53,320 nucleotides of DNA from Pelagibacterales bacterium SAG-MED37 (GTDB taxonomy: Bacteria > Pseudomonadota > Alphaproteobacteria > Pelagibacterales > Pelagibacteraceae): contig JACWEG010000005.1 in assembly GCA_014653605.1 (NCBI GenBank), positions 1-53,320 of the forward strand, given 5' to 3'. Below the pieces are notes generated by a model that worked only from the letters and a program-made list of their open reading frames with translations, was not told the origin of the DNA and did no database searches. Below are positions 16,126 to 25,775 of the stretch, piece after piece. A program made the position numbers and the translations under genes. How positions within the stretch are numbered: the stretch's first letter is position 1; every line of letters starts with the position of its first letter.

Positions 16126-17607
16126 TTAGTTGTTTGATGCAGTACTCAATAATGATAATTGTGTTATTTTGCTATCACCTAATTCATCAACTGGTTTTAC
16201 TGGATAATCCCCTGTAAAATAATGATCTGTTAGTTGTGGATAGGTTTCATTTCTTTTCTCAAAACCAATAGCTCTATACAAACCATCTATTGATAAAAAC
16301 TTTAGAGATTTAGCACCGATATACTCTCTTATTTCATCATTTGATTTATTTGCTGCAAGTAATTCTTTTTTTGTGGGCGTGTCAACTCCATAAAAATCTG
16401 GATATCTTATCTCCGGGCAAGCTATTCTTACATGAACTTCTTTTGCTCCAGCATCATACAACATTTTAACAATCTTGTGTGATGTAGTTCCTCTAACAAG
16501 AGAGTCATCAATAAGAATTATCTTCTTATTTTTAATTGTAGTTTCATTAGCATTTAATTTAAGTTTAACACCTAAACTTCTAATTTTTTGACTTGGTTCG
16601 ATAAAAGTTCTGCCAACATAGTGATTTCTGATTAAACCATGTTCAAAATTAATATTTAAATTTTGTGCAAATCCTAAAGCTGCAGCATTTCCTGAGTCTG
16701 GTACTGGAACCACTATATCGGCTTTAATGTCATTTTCTTTAGCAAGTTCTTTTCCTAAGTTTTTTCTGTGTTCATAAGCAGTTTTATTATCTATTAGACT
16801 ATCTGGTCTAGCAAAATAAATATATTCAAAAACACATGGTCTGACTTTTTTTGGAGGAAAAGGCTTGATACTTTTCAATTTATTGTTTTCTATTAAAACA
16901 ATTTCTCCATTTTCTACTTCTCTCAAAAACTTTGCACCAATAATATCTAAAGCACATGTTTCAGATGCTAATACATAGCTACTTCCTAGTTTACCAATAA
17001 CTAGTGGTCTAATTCCATAAGGATCTCTTACTCCAATTAAAGAGTTTTGAGTCAACATTACTAAAGCATAACCTCCTTGTATTTGAAATATAGCATCAAC
17101 AACTTTATCTATAGTTTTTGGTCTTTTAGATTTAGCGATTAGTTGCACAATCGTTTCAGTATCTGAAGTGGTATAAAAAATAGCTCCATCTTCAACCAAC
17201 TTTTTTCTGAGTGAAATTGAATTGGTTAAGTTTCCATTATGAGCTACACCAATACCACCTGCATTTGTGTCTGCAAAAAAAGGCTGAATATTTCTAAGAG
17301 TATTATTGCCAGTTGTGCTATAACGATTATGACCAATTGCAAAACTACCTTTTAGATTATTAAGAACTTTTTCTTTATTAAAGTTGTCACCAACTAACCC
17401 AAATCTTTTTTCTGAATAATATTTTTTTCCATCAAATGAAACAATTCCACATCCTTCTTGTCCTCTGTGTTGTAGAGCATGAAGACCAAGAGCAGTTAAT
17501 GCAGCAGCATCCTTAGCACTACTAATACCAAATACACCACATTCTTCTTTTAATTTAGGATCAAAGATCTTCAATTTTTTCTTTTGAGTCTTGATATGTT
17601 TTTTCAT
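16126..17607 (-). CDS. purF: Amidophosphoribosyltransferase
   Basis: 493 residues. It performs the first committed step of purine synthesis, making 5-phosphoribosylamine from PRPP and glutamine. The N-terminal glutamine amidotransferase domain begins at Cys23 (EECGVFGI) after a 22-residue propeptide that should be cleaved to expose the nucleophile; HRGQEGCGI, GHNRYSTTGN and GVAHNGNLTN follow. The phosphoribosyltransferase domain has the PRPP loop IILIDDSLVRGTTSHKIV. The proposed start overlaps cvpA by 47 bp; a TTG at codon 12 would reduce this to 14 bp and still leave a propeptide. Upstream cvpA and downstream HD gene are co-directional. Confidence 0.95.
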   Translation of the reverse strand: MKKHIKTQKKKLKIFDPKLKEECGVFGISSAKDAAALTALGLHALQHRGQEGCGIVSFDGKKYYSEKRFGLVGDNFNKEKVLNNLKGSFAIGHNRYSTTGNNTLRNIQPFFADTNAGGIGVAHNGNLTNSISLRKKLVEDGAIFYTTSDTETIVQLIAKSKRPKTIDKVVDAIFQIQGGYALVMLTQNSLIGVRDPYGIRPLVIGKLGSSYVLASETCALDIIGAKFLREVENGEIVLIENNKLKSIKPFPPKKVRPCVFEYIYFARPDSLIDNKTAYEHRKNLGKELAKENDIKADIVVPVPDSGNAAALGFAQNLNINFEHGLIRNHYVGRTFIEPSQKIRSLGVKLKLNANETTIKNKKIILIDDSLVRGTTSHKIVKMLYDAGAKEVHVRIACPEIRYPDFYGVDTPTKKELLAANKSNDEIREYIGAKSLKFLSIDGLYRAIGFEKRNETYPQLTDHYFTGDYPVKPVDELGDSKITQLSLLSTASNN

Positions 17608-18103
17608 TAGGAAATTCTTTTAATAAATAATTACTACCTTTTTCTAAATATGGAAAGATGTATGATTGGTCAGTATTTAATGGCCATTTATCGTAGTTAT
17701 ATACGATATGGATAGCTGAAAAGATACAAACAGAGATAATATAAGATCTAATAAAACCAAAAAAGAATCCAAATATAGTATCTAAACTTCCAAGACCAGT
17801 ATACTTGATGGCTTTACTTATACCTTTACTAATAAGAAGTACTAAAAAAACTACAATTACAAAAACTATAACTCCAAGAGTGATATCCAAGATGTATTCG
17901 TTATCAATTATATCTTTAACGTATGGTTTTATTCTTGGGAAGGCGATCAACGTTATTACATAAGCAAATAACCATTTTGCCATTGCCAGAACACTTAGCA
18001 CAAAGCCTTTTGAGTAGCATTTAATTAAAGAGAGAATTGTTACAACTATATAAATTAAGTCTATAATAGATATCAAATTATAAAGTTCTTTAACGATTTC
18101 CAT
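17561..18103 (-). CDS. cvpA: CvpA family membrane protein
   Basis: 180 residues with about four membrane helices. It matches CvpA (colicin V production family): DLIYIVVTILSLIKCYSKGFVLSVL in the first helix and FGFFFGFIRSYIISV later, the usual G-F-x-R region. CvpA genes are classically placed directly before purF, as here, with overlapping ends. Its molecular role is unclear; it has been linked to envelope and bile-salt tolerance in other bacteria. Confidence 0.9.
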   Translation of the reverse strand: MEIVKELYNLISIIDLIYIVVTILSLIKCYSKGFVLSVLAMAKWLFAYVITLIAFPRIKPYVKDIIDNEYILDITLGVIVFVIVVFLVLLISKGISKAIKYTGLGSLDTIFGFFFGFIRSYIISVCIFSAIHIVYNYDKWPLNTDQSYIFPYLEKGSNYLLKEFPNEKTYQDSKEKIEDL

Positions 18104-18112
18104 TATTTAAAT

Positions 18113-20500
18113 TTATTTTCCAAAAGGTTTTAGCAATAAAATTAATGATGGAAGAAGGGTCAAAACTGAAACCATTGCCAACAACATAGCAATTCCTGTA
18201 AAAATTCCAAAATAAATTGTTGGAATAAATTTAGATAAAACTAAAATTGAGAAGCCAAACACAATTGTAATAGAGGTATTCAAAATAGCTTTTCCCACAG
18301 TCGAATGACATAAATTTATTGTTTTGTTGTAATCTTTAGAAATAGTAAATTCTTCTTTAAACCTATAAATATAATGAATACTGTTATCTACAGCGATACC
18401 AATAGTAATAGCAGCAATTGTAATAGTCATCATATCCAAAGGTATCCCAAGCAATCCTATAATTCCTAATATGAAAAATGCAGCAATAAAATTTGGTATT
18501 ACTCCTATTAATGACAATTTGATATTTTTAAAAAGAATAATAAACATTAAAAATATTCCAATCATTACTAACCCTAAAGTTAAAATCTGTGATTTAAAGA
18601 GACTTTGAAGTAGATTATTAAATAATATTAAAACTCCAGCAAGTTTGAATTCATCTTTTTTTAGTCCAAGCTGATTTTTTAAATCATAATTTATTTTTTT
18701 TATTAAATCATTACGTCTTAGATTTTCTTGAGAGTCAATTATTCTTAGATTAATTCGTGCTTCATTATTTTTAATTGATATATAAGGATCAATAATTTCT
18801 GTCTTTATACTCTCAGGTATCTTTGTATATAAAACTCCCATTTCTAAAGTACCCAAAGGTTTATTATTATTAAGCAATGTTGCTACATCAATAATGGAGG
18901 AAAATGACAGGACTTTACCAACTTGAGGCAAACTATCTAAATAATTATGAACAGAGGAAATTTTATCAATTTTATCTTTTGTAAACCAATATTTATCTAT
19001 ATCATTTTCATTTTCATCCCCCCAATCTTCAAATTCATCATCTTCTTCAGTTTTTATTTTTTCTTTTTTTGGAAACTTTAAAATAACTTCTAGTGGCGTT
19101 GTCCCACCGAGTTTTTCGTCTATAAGTTTCATTCCTTTGTAAATCTCAGTCTTTTTATTAAAATAATTTATAAAACTATTTTCAACTTCAAGACGACTAA
19201 TTCCTATAAGACTTAATAGAATTAATATACCAGTAATCATAAAAATAATTTTATGATTATTTTGTGAAACTTTTGAAAAAAAAGATGTAATTATTGAATC
19301 TTTATTTTCTTTCATTGAAATATTTTCTGTAGGTACAAAATTAATTAGTGATGGCAAAAGTGTAAAAGTAATTACGAAAGAAGTAATAAGACCTAAGGTC
19401 ATCATCCAACCAAAATCAATAATAGGTTTTATTTCACTAAATACTAAGGAAAGAAAAGCAATTATAGTTGTTAAAACAGTATAAAGTATTGGCCAAAACA
19501 TTTTTTCTGTAGTTAAAGTTATTAGTTCTAAAATACTCATTTGAGGATAGTCTTCCCTGATCTGTAAAAATCGAGTACTCATATGAATATTCATCGCCAT
19601 TGTTAGAATTAACATTAAAGCTATAAAATTTGAGGATATAACAGTTACTTTCCATCCAAGTAAACCCAGTATTCCCATCATGATTATTACAGAAAAAAAA
19701 CAACTACTAATTGGAACTATAATCCAAATTATTCTTTTAAAAACAAACCACAAAGTTGCAATAATAAATATCAAAACTCCTAGACCAAATACTATTATGT
19801 CACTTTTAATAAATGACATCATATCATCGGCAATCATGGGTATACCGCCCAAGTGTATTTTACCGATATCTTCATAACTTTTAATAACTTCTCTAATTTC
19901 AAGTATATTCTTATGATTTTGCTTTTTTAATTGGTCTTTATATTTTTCAATCTCCTCTTTTGTTTTTTTTTGAACATCTTTGAACTGTTCATTTTTTTTT
20001 ATGTATACAATAATTCCACTTGTTTTTCCGTCCTCACTAATTACAAAATTTCTAAAAACTGGACTGTTAACTATTTCACTAAAACCTCTCTTTTTATCAA
20101 TTCCCTCATCTTTGAGAGTTTTGAAACTTTCAAGCCTTTCTTGAAGAGGTGCATCTGAACTATTCAGCAAAGGAATATCTAATAATGTAACTACATTGTG
20201 AACCCAATCTAAACTTTGAATTTTATATTTAAGACTTAAAAGATTATTAATTGATACATCTGAAACCATCCCCTCATTTGGTGTATAGGTTAAAATTAAA
20301 AATTCTTTTGAACCATATCTTTCAGATATTTCTTGAAGATATTTAAGGTCAGGATCACCCTCAATTAATAAAGTTTCAGAAGAAGCATCTAATCTAAAAT
20401 CTTTAGAATGATAGCCAAAGGAAATTAATGTTATTAATAAAATTATGAAAATAGATTTGGGATTTTTGAGTATTATATTTTGATAAAATTGGGCTATCAT
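18113..20500 (-). CDS. RND superfamily transporter of the MMPL type
   Basis: 795 residues with twelve predicted membrane helices in the 1+5+1+5 RND layout. Large periplasmic loops span roughly residues 35-220 and 430-640. An acidic insertion (EEDDEFEDWGDENEND) lies near residue 490. Opening SETLLIEGDPDLKYLQEI and AAITIGIAVDNSIHYIYRFKEE in the second half are typical of MMPL/sterol-sensing-like lipid exporters. Such proteins move lipids or hydrophobic compounds without a TolC partner. The gene sits between dnaB and cvpA, where many alphaproteobacteria carry alr and radA. Substrate unknown; hopanoid or lipid transport would be a guess. Confidence 0.88.
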   Translation of the reverse strand: MIAQFYQNIILKNPKSIFIILLITLISFGYHSKDFRLDASSETLLIEGDPDLKYLQEISERYGSKEFLILTYTPNEGMVSDVSINNLLSLKYKIQSLDWVHNVVTLLDIPLLNSSDAPLQERLESFKTLKDEGIDKKRGFSEIVNSPVFRNFVISEDGKTSGIIVYIKKNEQFKDVQKKTKEEIEKYKDQLKKQNHKNILEIREVIKSYEDIGKIHLGGIPMIADDMMSFIKSDIIVFGLGVLIFIIATLWFVFKRIIWIIVPISSCFFSVIIMMGILGLLGWKVTVISSNFIALMLILTMAMNIHMSTRFLQIREDYPQMSILELITLTTEKMFWPILYTVLTTIIAFLSLVFSEIKPIIDFGWMMTLGLITSFVITFTLLPSLINFVPTENISMKENKDSIITSFFSKVSQNNHKIIFMITGILILLSLIGISRLEVENSFINYFNKKTEIYKGMKLIDEKLGGTTPLEVILKFPKKEKIKTEEDDEFEDWGDENENDIDKYWFTKDKIDKISSVHNYLDSLPQVGKVLSFSSIIDVATLLNNNKPLGTLEMGVLYTKIPESIKTEIIDPYISIKNNEARINLRIIDSQENLRRNDLIKKINYDLKNQLGLKKDEFKLAGVLILFNNLLQSLFKSQILTLGLVMIGIFLMFIILFKNIKLSLIGVIPNFIAAFFILGIIGLLGIPLDMMTITIAAITIGIAVDNSIHYIYRFKEEFTISKDYNKTINLCHSTVGKAILNTSITIVFGFSILVLSKFIPTIYFGIFTGIAMLLAMVSVLTLLPSLILLLKPFGK

Positions 20501-20521
20501 TTACCACTTTTATATTTGAAT

Positions 20522-21940
20522 TTAGCTATTTTGAGTATCTTTAAATTTAGTAAACATTGCCTCAAACTCGAGCATTACGTTTCCAGTAGGACCATGTCTT
20601 TGTTTACCAATTATAATTTCTGCCAAATTAGATACTTCATTCATTTTCGCTTGCCATTCAGCATGTTCCACAGTTGCTGGTCTAGGTTCTTTTCTCTCTA
20701 AATAATAAGCTTCTCTATAAACAAACATAACAACATCAGCATCCTGTTCAATTGAACCAGACTCCCTTAAATCAGATAATTGAGGCTTCTTATCATCTCT
20801 TTGCTCAACAGCCCTTGATAATTGTGAAAGAGCAACAACTGGTATTGATAATTCTTTAGCAATAGCTTTTAATCCCTGTGTTATTTCTGATATTTCTTGA
20901 ACTCTACCATCTTTATTATTAAACGAACCTCTCATCAATTGTATGTAGTCTACTACAATCATATCAAGACCTTTTAATCTTTTTATTCTTCTAGCTCTAT
21001 TGCTCATAGCTGCAATATTCATTGCTGGAGTTTCATCAATATACAAAGGTAGCTCAGCAATATTTTTTGAAGTTTCTATAAACTTATCAAATTGTTCATC
21101 TGAAATTCTTCCACGTCTAATATCATTGGATTTAATTCTTGATTGTTCAGCTAATATTCTAGTTGATAATTGTTCTGATGACATTTCTAGTGAAAAAAAA
21201 GCAATGGAAGATATTTTTCCACTATCTTGTAATTTTTGTGCAGCATTAAATGCTATATTTGTTGCTAAAGCAGTTTTACCCATCGATGGTCTTCCAGCAA
21301 TAATAATTAAATCTGATTGATGAAGACCACCCAGTCTATCATCTAAATCTCTTAGCCCTGTTGGAACTCCAACAATACCTTCCTCGTTTTTATATGCTGC
21401 AGAAGCCATTTCAATTGTTTGTCTCATAGCTTCATCAAATTTTATTAACGAAGAATTGAAAGAACCTTTTTCTGCTAAATCAAATAATAATCTCTCAGAG
21501 TTTTCTATAATATTTTGACCATTTGTATTTAAATCATTTAATTTGGCTGTATCAATCGTCTGTTCTGAAATTTTTATTAATTCTCTTCTGACAAACATAT
21601 CATAAATTATTTTAGAGTATTCAGTAGCTTGTCTTGTTGAAGTAGAAAATTTTGTAATTTTCACTAAATATTCTGGAACATTTAATTCGTCTTTTTCATC
21701 TTCAAAATGATTTTTTAAAGTAATTGGGTTTGCCAACATACCTTTGTAGATTAGGTTTTCTATTGCACCAAAAATTTTTTGGTGCATTGGATCATAAAAA
21801 TTGTTGCTAGAAATAATAGTATTTATCTCATCAAAAATTTCATTTGTAACTAGTATTGAACCAATTACAGATTGTTCAGCTTCTATATTATTTGGAAGTT
21901 CTTTAAATTTATCTTTTACAATTGATAGATTATTTTCCAT
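20522..21940 (-). CDS. dnaB: Replicative DNA helicase DnaB
   Basis: 472 residues. DnaB is the hexameric 5'-3' helicase that unwinds DNA at the replication fork. The N-terminal domain runs from about residue 15 (PNNIEAEQSVIGSIL) to 115. The RecA-like helicase domain has Walker A GRPSMGKT at 216-223, Walker B IVVDYIQLM and the C-terminal LSDLRESGSIEQDADVV block with the arginine finger region. No intein is present and the length is standard. It follows rplI after a 69-bp gap, the common rpsF-rpsR-rplI-dnaB order. Confidence 0.97.
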   Translation of the reverse strand: MENNLSIVKDKFKELPNNIEAEQSVIGSILVTNEIFDEINTIISSNNFYDPMHQKIFGAIENLIYKGMLANPITLKNHFEDEKDELNVPEYLVKITKFSTSTRQATEYSKIIYDMFVRRELIKISEQTIDTAKLNDLNTNGQNIIENSERLLFDLAEKGSFNSSLIKFDEAMRQTIEMASAAYKNEEGIVGVPTGLRDLDDRLGGLHQSDLIIIAGRPSMGKTALATNIAFNAAQKLQDSGKISSIAFFSLEMSSEQLSTRILAEQSRIKSNDIRRGRISDEQFDKFIETSKNIAELPLYIDETPAMNIAAMSNRARRIKRLKGLDMIVVDYIQLMRGSFNNKDGRVQEISEITQGLKAIAKELSIPVVALSQLSRAVEQRDDKKPQLSDLRESGSIEQDADVVMFVYREAYYLERKEPRPATVEHAEWQAKMNEVSNLAEIIIGKQRHGPTGNVMLEFEAMFTKFKDTQNS

Positions 21941-22009
21941 TAATTAAGAAAATATAATATTTAAAGAATAAATAAATTTAAAAAATTGATTGGGGAAAAG
22001 ATTGTATAA

Positions 22010-22468
22010 TTATTGAATGGTTTCTGCTGACTCAACTACAATTAGTATTTCTGCATCAATTTCTGAGTGTAAAGAAATCTTCACTTTAAATTTACCTAAA
22101 GATTTAATTTCTTTTACTGGCTGTATCATGGACGGCTTAATATCTAGATGCTCTCTTTCTTTGATTAATTTTGAAATCTCAGTTGGTTTTACTGAACCAT
22201 ATAGTTCTTTATTTTCTGTACTTAATTTCTTAACTACAAATTCTTTATTGCTAACTTTTTCAGCTATTTTTTTAGCCTCTAATTTTTTTTCACCGTCTTT
22301 CTTAGAAAGTTGGGTCTTAATTTTTTCTACTTGATTAATATTTTCTTTAGAAGCATATAATGCTTTTTTATTTGCAATGAGAAAGTTTCTTGCATATCCT
22401 CTTTTAACATCAATTATTTCACCAATTGATCCAATTCTTTTTAGATTTTCTAGCAATATAACTTTCAT
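22010..22468 (-). CDS. rplI: 50S ribosomal protein L9
   Basis: 152 residues, full length. The N-terminal rRNA-binding domain starts MKVILLENLKRIGSIGEIIDVKRGYARNFL in shortened form here (KVILLENL, VKRGYARNFLI). A long central helix rich in Lys/Glu (residues ~45-80) leads to the C-terminal domain with KELYGSVKPTEI. L9 binds the 23S rRNA near the L1 stalk and affects reading-frame maintenance. It lies 1 bp after rpsR. Confidence 0.97.
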   Translation of the reverse strand: MKVILLENLKRIGSIGEIIDVKRGYARNFLIANKKALYASKENINQVEKIKTQLSKKDGEKKLEAKKIAEKVSNKEFVVKKLSTENKELYGSVKPTEISKLIKEREHLDIKPSMIQPVKEIKSLGKFKVKISLHSEIDAEILIVVESAETIQ

Positions 22469-22469
22469 A

Positions 22470-22742
22470 TTATAATAAGGCTAGATTTCTAGCTCTTTTA
22501 ATTGACAAAGATAACTCTCTTTGTTTTTTTTGGCTCACATTTGTAACTCTTGAAGGTAAAATTTTACCATTTTCAGTAACATATCTCTTTAAAAGTTTTA
22601 TATTTTTATAATCAATTTTGGGTGCTCCTTTAATTGATAAAGGACAATTCTTTTTAAATTTATACTTGTTGTTCTGAAATATACTTAATTTTGCAAAATT
22701 ACTTTGTTTACCTTTTCTATTTCCACTTTGTCTTTTAGGCAT
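22470..22742 (-). CDS. rpsR: 30S ribosomal protein S18
   Basis: 90 residues. It contains the S18 core: [20 protein letters not shown] and [23 protein letters not shown]. Basic, with the N-terminal extension common in alphaproteobacteria ([13 protein letters not shown]). S18 pairs with S6 on the platform of the small subunit; rpsF is 3 bp upstream, so the two are made together. Confidence 0.97.
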   Translation of the reverse strand: MPKRQSGNRKGKQSNFAKLSIFQNNKYKFKKNCPLSIKGAPKIDYKNIKLLKRYVTENGKILPSRVTNVSQKKQRELSLSIKRARNLALL

Positions 22743-22745
22743 CTT

Positions 22746-23099
22746 TTAATTTTTAATACTTTCTTTTATTTCACTTTCATCTTTTTTTGTAAAATAATTT
22801 GTTTCTAAGTCAAATTTTTTGACTCTTACAGTTAGGAACCTTAATAATTTTTTATCTATTGATTCATTTTTTTCTAATTCATTAATAACTGATCCCTTAC
22901 CTTTAATTTTAAAGTGAATGTAACTACCTTTTTTATTTTTTTTAATTAGATAGGACAGGTTTAGAAGACCCCAGTTTTCAGTTTTAACAATTTCTCCATC
23001 ATTTTTTTCTACAATTTTTGAATACTTTTCGGTTAATTGCTTAATCTCACTTGGAGAAGTGTCTTGTCTTGCTATAATTGTGTGCTCGTATAAATTCAT
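22746..23099 (-). CDS. rpsF: 30S ribosomal protein S6
   Basis: 117 residues. The ferredoxin-like S6 fold is recognised by YEHTIIARQDTSPSEI, VKTENWGLLNLSYLIKKNKKGSY and the last strand DKKLLRFLTVRV. It has a charged C-terminal tail. First gene of the rpsF-rpsR-rplI-dnaB run, divergent from fabD across an 87-bp gap. S6:S18 often represses its own mRNA through the leader; I could not recognise the binding hairpin in the short leader here. Confidence 0.96.
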   Translation of the reverse strand: MNLYEHTIIARQDTSPSEIKQLTEKYSKIVEKNDGEIVKTENWGLLNLSYLIKKNKKGSYIHFKIKGKGSVINELEKNESIDKKLLRFLTVRVKKFDLETNYFTKKDESEIKESIKN

Positions 23100-23131
23100 A
23101 TAAGTTATTTAATAAAAAATGAGGATATACT

Positions 23132-23137
23132 ATTATA
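23132..23137 (-). promoter_or_regulatory. Candidate -10 element for the rpsF operon
   Basis: On the minus strand the hexamer is TATAAT, 32 bases upstream of the rpsF ATG. Only a weak -35-like TTTTTG is found 18 bp further up. It is the best promoter candidate in the 87-bp rpsF/fabD divergent gap. Confidence 0.35.
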
Positions 23138-23186
23138 AATCTTTAATTACAATAGCAAAAAGAGTAACAAAACAGGTTTTTTTAAG

Positions 23187-24113
23187 ATGTTTTCTGTAAT
23201 TTTTCCAGGACAAGGATCCCAAGTTATTGGTATGGGAAAAGAATTTTTTGAAAAATATAATATTGTTAAAGAATTATTTTTAGAAGCAGATGATGCTTTG
23301 GGTATTTCATTATCTAAAATAATCATGGATGGACCTAAAGAGGAACTTGATTTTACAATAAACACTCAACCTGCAATATTTTTAATTAGTTACTCTATAT
23401 TTCAAGTTGTAAAAAAAGAGTTTAATATTAATTTAAATGATGCCAAATTTTTTGCTGGTCATTCATTAGGAGAGTATTCTGCCCTATCTGCTGCAAACTA
23501 TTTAAATTTTTCTGACACTATTAAACTTTTAAAAATACGAGGTGAGGCTATGCAAAATGCAGTTCCAAATGGAGAAGGCGGAATGTTAGCTGTATTAGGT
23601 TCTACAATTGAAATTTTAGAGAAAATTATTACAGAAAATAAAAATAATTTTAAAGTTCAAATTGCTAATGATAACTCAGAAGGGCAGATAGTTTTAAGCG
23701 GAAAAAATACTGAATTATTAAAATTAGGTGAGATCCTTAAATCAAAGAATATTAAAAATATTAAATTACCTGTTAGTGCTCCTTTTCATTGTTATCTTAT
23801 GAATAAAGCAACAGAAGTCATGAAAAAAGAAATTGAAAATACTAATTTCCAAGACTCTAAAAATATATTAATTTCAAACGTAACAGCAAATGAAATAAGT
23901 AATAAAGATGATTTAAAAAGATTGTTAATAGATCAAATTGAAAATAGAGTTAGATGGAGAGAGAGTGTCTTAAATATGATTAAAAAAGGTGTTAACCAAT
24001 TTATTGAAATAGGTCCTGGAAAAGTGCTTTCAGGTTTAGTCAAAAGAATAGATAAGAATGTAAAAATAAATACAATTAATAATGAGAGTGATATAAGAGA
24101 ACTCAAAATATGA
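23187..24113 (+). CDS. fabD: Malonyl-CoA:ACP transacylase
   Basis: 308 residues. It loads malonyl groups from CoA onto acyl carrier protein for fatty-acid elongation. The N-terminal FPGQGSQVIGMG is the classic start. The catalytic serine is Ser93 in GHSLGEYSAL, with the partner His201 in SAPFHCYLM. RVRWRESV near residue 250 and EIGPGKVLSGL near the C-terminus complete the fold. The stop overlaps the fabG start (ATGA at 24110-24113), so the two are translationally coupled. Confidence 0.97.
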   Translation: MFSVIFPGQGSQVIGMGKEFFEKYNIVKELFLEADDALGISLSKIIMDGPKEELDFTINTQPAIFLISYSIFQVVKKEFNINLNDAKFFAGHSLGEYSALSAANYLNFSDTIKLLKIRGEAMQNAVPNGEGGMLAVLGSTIEILEKIITENKNNFKVQIANDNSEGQIVLSGKNTELLKLGEILKSKNIKNIKLPVSAPFHCYLMNKATEVMKKEIENTNFQDSKNILISNVTANEISNKDDLKRLLIDQIENRVRWRESVLNMIKKGVNQFIEIGPGKVLSGLVKRIDKNVKINTINNESDIRELKI

Positions 24114-24847
24114 TGAATTTGGAGAATAAAAAAATAATTATTACAGGTGCTACTGGAGGAATTGGTAATTCCATAGTAAAAAAGTTAAGTGACTCTGGTG
24201 CAAAAATATTAGCTACTGGAACAAGACTTGAAAAACTTGAAGAACTAAAATCTAAATTTAAAAATACTGAAATTTTAAAATTTGATATTTCAAAAGGTGA
24301 AGAAATTGAGGAATTTATTGAAAACGCAACAAAACAACTTGGTGGAGGGTTAGACTGCTTGATAAATAATGCTGGTATAACTCAAGATAATTTAGCTATT
24401 AGAATGAACATTGATGAGTGGAAAAAAGTAATAAATATTAATTTAACTTCAACTTTCTTGTTAAGTAAATTTGCAGTAAAAAAAATGCTTAAAAATAAAT
24501 ATGGAAAAATTATAAATATAACTTCTGTTGTAGGTCATACAGGAAATTTAGGACAAGCAAATTATACCGCTTCTAAAGCGGGTATTGTTGCAATGTCGAA
24601 AAGTTTAGCGATAGAATATGCAAAAAAGAATATAAATATAAATTGTATTTCACCAGGCTTTATAAAAACAGAGATGACAGATAAAATTGATGAAAAATTT
24701 AAAGAAACTATAATATCAAAAATACCTTCTTCTAGGTTGGGAGAACCAGAAGATGTTGCTAATGCAGTTCTTTTTTTAGCCTCAGATCAATCAAATTACA
24801 TTAATGGAGAAACAATACATGTTAATGGAGGCATGTATATGGCTTGA
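24110..24847 (+). CDS. fabG: 3-oxoacyl-ACP reductase FabG
   Basis: 245 residues. This SDR enzyme reduces 3-oxoacyl-ACP with NADPH in fatty-acid elongation. Cofactor motif TGATGGIG at 12-19, LINNAGIT at 85-91, and catalytic Ser139, Tyr152 and Lys156 (YTASK). The C-terminal NYINGETIHVNGGMYMA is characteristic of FabG. Two adjacent ATGs (24110 and 24113) are possible starts. It follows fabD with overlap and acpP lies 47 bp downstream. Confidence 0.96.
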   Translation: MMNLENKKIIITGATGGIGNSIVKKLSDSGAKILATGTRLEKLEELKSKFKNTEILKFDISKGEEIEEFIENATKQLGGGLDCLINNAGITQDNLAIRMNIDEWKKVININLTSTFLLSKFAVKKMLKNKYGKIINITSVVGHTGNLGQANYTASKAGIVAMSKSLAIEYAKKNININCISPGFIKTEMTDKIDEKFKETIISKIPSSRLGEPEDVANAVLFLASDQSNYINGETIHVNGGMYMA

Positions 24848-24894
24848 CAAAATAAGTTTTTGAACTAATAAGAATTTAAAACAAAAGGATCAAT

Positions 24895-25134
24895 ATGTCA
24901 GAAGATGTTTCAAGCAAGGTAAAAAAAATAGTAGCAGATCATTTAGGTATTGAAGAAGCAAAAGTAACTGAAGAGTCAAGTTTTATAGATGATTTAGGAG
25001 CTGATAGTTTAGACACTGTTGAATTAGTAATGGCGTTTGAAGAGGAGTTTGGTTCTGAAATCTCCGATAGTGAAGCTGAAAAAATTTTAACAGTTGGTGA
25101 TGCTGTCAAATTTATTGAAGGAAAAGCAAACTAA
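24895..25134 (+). CDS. acpP: Acyl carrier protein
   Basis: 79 residues, acidic. It carries growing acyl chains on a 4'-phosphopantetheine arm at Ser38 within [13 protein letters not shown], the canonical attachment motif. ATG at 24895 is preceded by AAGGA, a reasonable ribosome binding site. Normally acpP is followed by fabF; here gmk follows after 8 bp. Confidence 0.97.
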   Translation: MSEDVSSKVKKIVADHLGIEEAKVTEESSFIDDLGADSLDTVELVMAFEEEFGSEISDSEAEKILTVGDAVKFIEGKAN

Positions 25135-25142
25135 TTTTTTCG

Positions 25143-25775
25143 ATGCCCATAGAGAATGATGGGGTAATGATTATCTTGTCCTCTCCTTCAGGAGCAGGAA
25201 AAACCACTTTGGTGAGCTTGTTATCTAAACAAGATAATTTTGAAATCTCTGTTTCACACACCACCCGAAAACCAAGAGCAAAAGAAATTCCTAACAAAGA
25301 CTATTACTTTGTAGAAGAAAATGAATTTGAAAGACTTATAAAAAATCAAGAGTTTTTAGAATATGCAAAAGTCTTTAATAATTTTTATGGAACAACTCGA
25401 ACTCCTGTAATTAATAATCTTAACAAAGGAAAAAATGTTTTATTTGATATTGATTGGCAAGGTGCAGATCAAATTAAAAATAAAAAATTAGATTATAAAT
25501 TAATAACTTTTTTTATATTACCACCTAGCAAAGAAGTACTTTTTAAAAGATTATCCAGTAGAGATATGAAAGATAAATTAATTGCTGAAGAAAGAATGAA
25601 ACAGTTTGGAAGAGATTTATTACATTGGATTAATTATGATTATGTAGTCATTAATGATAATTTAGATAGCTGTTATTCAAAAATTAAGGGTTTAATAGAT
25701 GCAGAAGTTAATAATGGGTCTAAAGATTATGATAAAGACTTTATTAGAAAACATGTAGAAAAATTATCAAATTAG
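25143..25775 (+). CDS. gmk: Guanylate kinase
   Basis: 210 residues. It phosphorylates GMP to GDP with ATP. The P-loop [10 protein letters not shown] is at residues 13-22, followed by the GMP-binding [18 protein letters not shown] block and [15 protein letters not shown] second in-frame ATG at codon 9 is an alternative start. It sits directly after acpP and its end overlaps the convergent rsmA by 9 bp. Confidence 0.95.
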   Translation: MPIENDGVMIILSSPSGAGKTTLVSLLSKQDNFEISVSHTTRKPRAKEIPNKDYYFVEENEFERLIKNQEFLEYAKVFNNFYGTTRTPVINNLNKGKNVLFDIDWQGADQIKNKKLDYKLITFFILPPSKEVLFKRLSSRDMKDKLIAEERMKQFGRDLLHWINYDYVVINDNLDSCYSKIKGLIDAEVNNGSKDYDKDFIRKHVEKLSN

